Shown: positions 33,460 through 34,533 of the stretch, one piece after another
How the letters are laid out: each line of letters opens with the position of its first letter
How positions within the stretch are numbered: the first letter of the stretch is position 1
Source: Myxococcales bacterium UBA5297
GTDB taxonomy: Bacteria; Myxococcota; Myxococcia; Myxococcales; UBA5297
Length of the DNA: 34,533 nucleotides
Direction: 5' to 3'
NCBI GenBank assembly: GCA_002408385.1
Contig: DHSB01000151.1
Span: forward strand, 1 to 34,533
Position numbers and translations under genes: made by a program
Notes under the pieces: model-generated
Told to the model about the DNA's origin: nothing
Seen by the model: only the letters and a program-made list of their open reading frames with translations
Database searches by the model: none

Positions 33460-34163
33460 GGTCGATCCTTTGGCCGGTCTGACGCCGCCTGGCTGGAGGA
33501 ATTTACGGAGTGGAAACTCCGGGGGCGCGCTCCGCATTCGGGAAAGAGCCGGTGACGCTGCTTGACCGACAGGGCGTAGAAGCGCTCGCGCAGCGCTGCC
33601 TGCTCACCGGCCGGCAGGCTGGCGTCGAGACCGCGCTCGAGGCGGGCGAAGACCAGGTGCGAGATGCAGACCGCGGCCGCCACCGAGATGTTGAGGCTCT
33701 GCGAGAAGCCGTACATCGGGATCTTGAAGCGCAGGTCGCAGTGCTCGCGCACCTGCTCGGTGATCCCGACCTTCTCGGTGCCGAAGACGATGGCGAGCGG
33801 CTTGTCGAGCGGCAAATCGAGCAGCGAGCCAGCGCCCTCGCCGAGGTCGGTCGCGCAGACGAGAAAGCCGCGCTCCTTGAGCTGAGCCAGGCAGCTTGGC
33901 GTGTCGCGGTGCAGGTGCAGGTCGAGCCACTTCTCGGCGCCCATGGTGATCCTCGGGCTCGGGTGGAACGAGTGGCCGCGGGTGATGCCGTGGATCTCCT
34001 GGACGCCCAGGCCCTCGCAGGTGCGCAGCACCGCCGCGATGTTGTGCGGGTCCTCGAGGTCCTCGAGCACGACCACGAGCCGCCGGGTGCGATGGGCGAC
34101 GACCTCATCGACTCGCTGTCGGCGCGCGTCGAGCAAAAGCTCTTGGGGATTCGGGGGGTTCAC
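33456..34163 (-). CDS. trmH: tRNA/rRNA 2'-O-methyltransferase, TrmH (SpoU) family
   Basis: A 235-residue SPOUT-class enzyme started at the GTG at 34163; no better start exists and the Shine-Dalgarno is weak. The three SpoU motifs are present: NIAAVLRTCEGLGV (41-54, with the catalytic-type Arg), IVFGTEKVGIT (125-135) and IPMYGFSQSLNISVAAAV (148-165), which form the knot that binds S-adenosylmethionine. The close fit to the TrmH layout, including the N-terminal extension and the C-terminal helices, suggests 2'-O-methylation of G18 in tRNA; other SpoU members modify rRNA, so the exact target is not certain. It is translationally coupled to lolA downstream. Confidence 0.87.
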   Translation of the reverse strand: MNPPNPQELLLDARRQRVDEVVAHRTRRLVVVLEDLEDPHNIAAVLRTCEGLGVQEIHGITRGHSFHPSPRITMGAEKWLDLHLHRDTPSCLAQLKERGFLVCATDLGEGAGSLLDLPLDKPLAIVFGTEKVGITEQVREHCDLRFKIPMYGFSQSLNISVAAAVCISHLVFARLERGLDASLPAGEQAALRERFYALSVKQRHRLFPECGARPRSFHSVNSSSQAASDRPKDRP

Positions 34164-34300
34164 GGGTCGGCGACGCTACCACAACCCGATCGGGCTTGGC
34201 GGCGCGGTGCGCCCAGACCCGACGGCTGACGAGCTTGCCGGGAAGGTCGCCTGCGGGGCCCGCGCGTGGCGGTGGCCCCCAAAAGCCCGACCGCCCTTCG
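34164..34300. other. Short spacer upstream of trmH
   Basis: About 140 bases between the trmH start and the tandem repeat. No gene, no clear promoter box. The trmH-lolA promoter on minus should lie here or within the repeat array. Confidence 0.4.
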
Positions 34301-34533
34301 CGCGACGCGTGAAGGGCAGTCTCGTCGGCCGGAGGGAGGATCCCGCGACGCGTGAAGTGCAGTCTCGTCGGCGGGAGGGGGGATCCCGCGACGCGTGAAG
34401 TGCAGTCTCGCCGGCGGGAGGGAGGATCCCCGCGACGCGTGAAGTGCAGTCTCGCCGGCAGGAGGGAGGATCCCGCGACGCGTGAAGTGCGCTCTCGCCG
34501 GCGGGAGGGGGGATCCCGCGACGCGTGAAGTGC
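34301..34533. repeat. 43-bp tandem repeat array running off the window
   Basis: Five full units and a partial sixth: 34301-34343, 34344-34386, 34387-34430 (44 bp, one extra C), 34431-34473, 34474-34516, and 34517 to the end. Each unit begins cgcgacgcgtgaagtgc and ends ggatcc, with a purine-rich stretch before it and a short ctcgccggcgggag partial palindrome in the middle. Units differ at only a few positions. There are no spacers, so this is a minisatellite-type array, not CRISPR. It lies upstream of trmH on minus. Confidence 0.9.

Noticed and set aside
34301..34533. The tandem array as a CRISPR
   Set aside because: Units are contiguous with no variable spacers, and no cas gene is near.

Overview
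The window is GC-rich DNA that reads like a chromosome segment of a Gram-negative, predatory or social deltaproteobacterial-type organism, most likely Myxococcota or a relative. The reasons are several families of cysteine-rich repeats typical of that group, a Myxococcus-type CGDG...GE.CD motif, a secretin and a LolA gene (so an outer membrane is present), and a DHCR24-like flavoprotein. No rRNA, tRNA, integrase, transposase or CRISPR array is visible.

Layout. (1) 3-974: the end of a plus-strand secreted protein with cysteine-rich repeats and a DNRLRE-type beta domain, then a spacer with several hairpins. (2) 1611-2978, minus: a DHCR24/DWARF1-like FAD oxidoreductase. (3) 3531-10813, minus: a seven-gene operon for a type IV pilus assembly machine of the MSHA type. 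Read 5' to 3' it encodes a MshL-like secretin, a PilM/PilN-like protein, PilO-like, PilP-like, a MshE/PilB-type ATPase with an N-terminal MshEN module, a small lipoprotein and a MshG/PilC-like inner-membrane protein. (4) 10953-21026, minus: three very large cysteine-rich lipoproteins of 1376, 657 and 1184 residues. (5) 21148-24834: five prepilin-like genes, one on minus and four in a plus-strand operon, all with a class III (type IV pilin) leader. (6) 25428-28486, plus: a HEAT-like helical repeat protein translationally coupled to a degenerate HD-GYP-like protein. (7) 28517-34163, minus: a TPR-like protein, a SEC-C zinc-motif protein, an OPA-family phosphate-ester antiporter, lolA and trmH. 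(8) 34301-34533: a 43-bp tandem repeat running off the window edge.

The most interesting unit is 3531-24834. A complete pilus or pseudopilus engine (secretin, alignment proteins, ATPase, platform, several pilins) sits beside three giant disulfide-rich lipoproteins and contains a lipoprotein at an unusual place in the operon. I infer a dedicated surface-fibre or surface-protein export system: the pilins build a short filament, the ATPase may respond to c-di-GMP through MshEN, and the cysteine-rich lipoproteins are candidate cargo, adhesins or a surface coat. The machine families are recognised from visible motifs; the functional link to the lipoproteins rests only on proximity. A prepilin peptidase and a separate actin-like PilM are not in the window.
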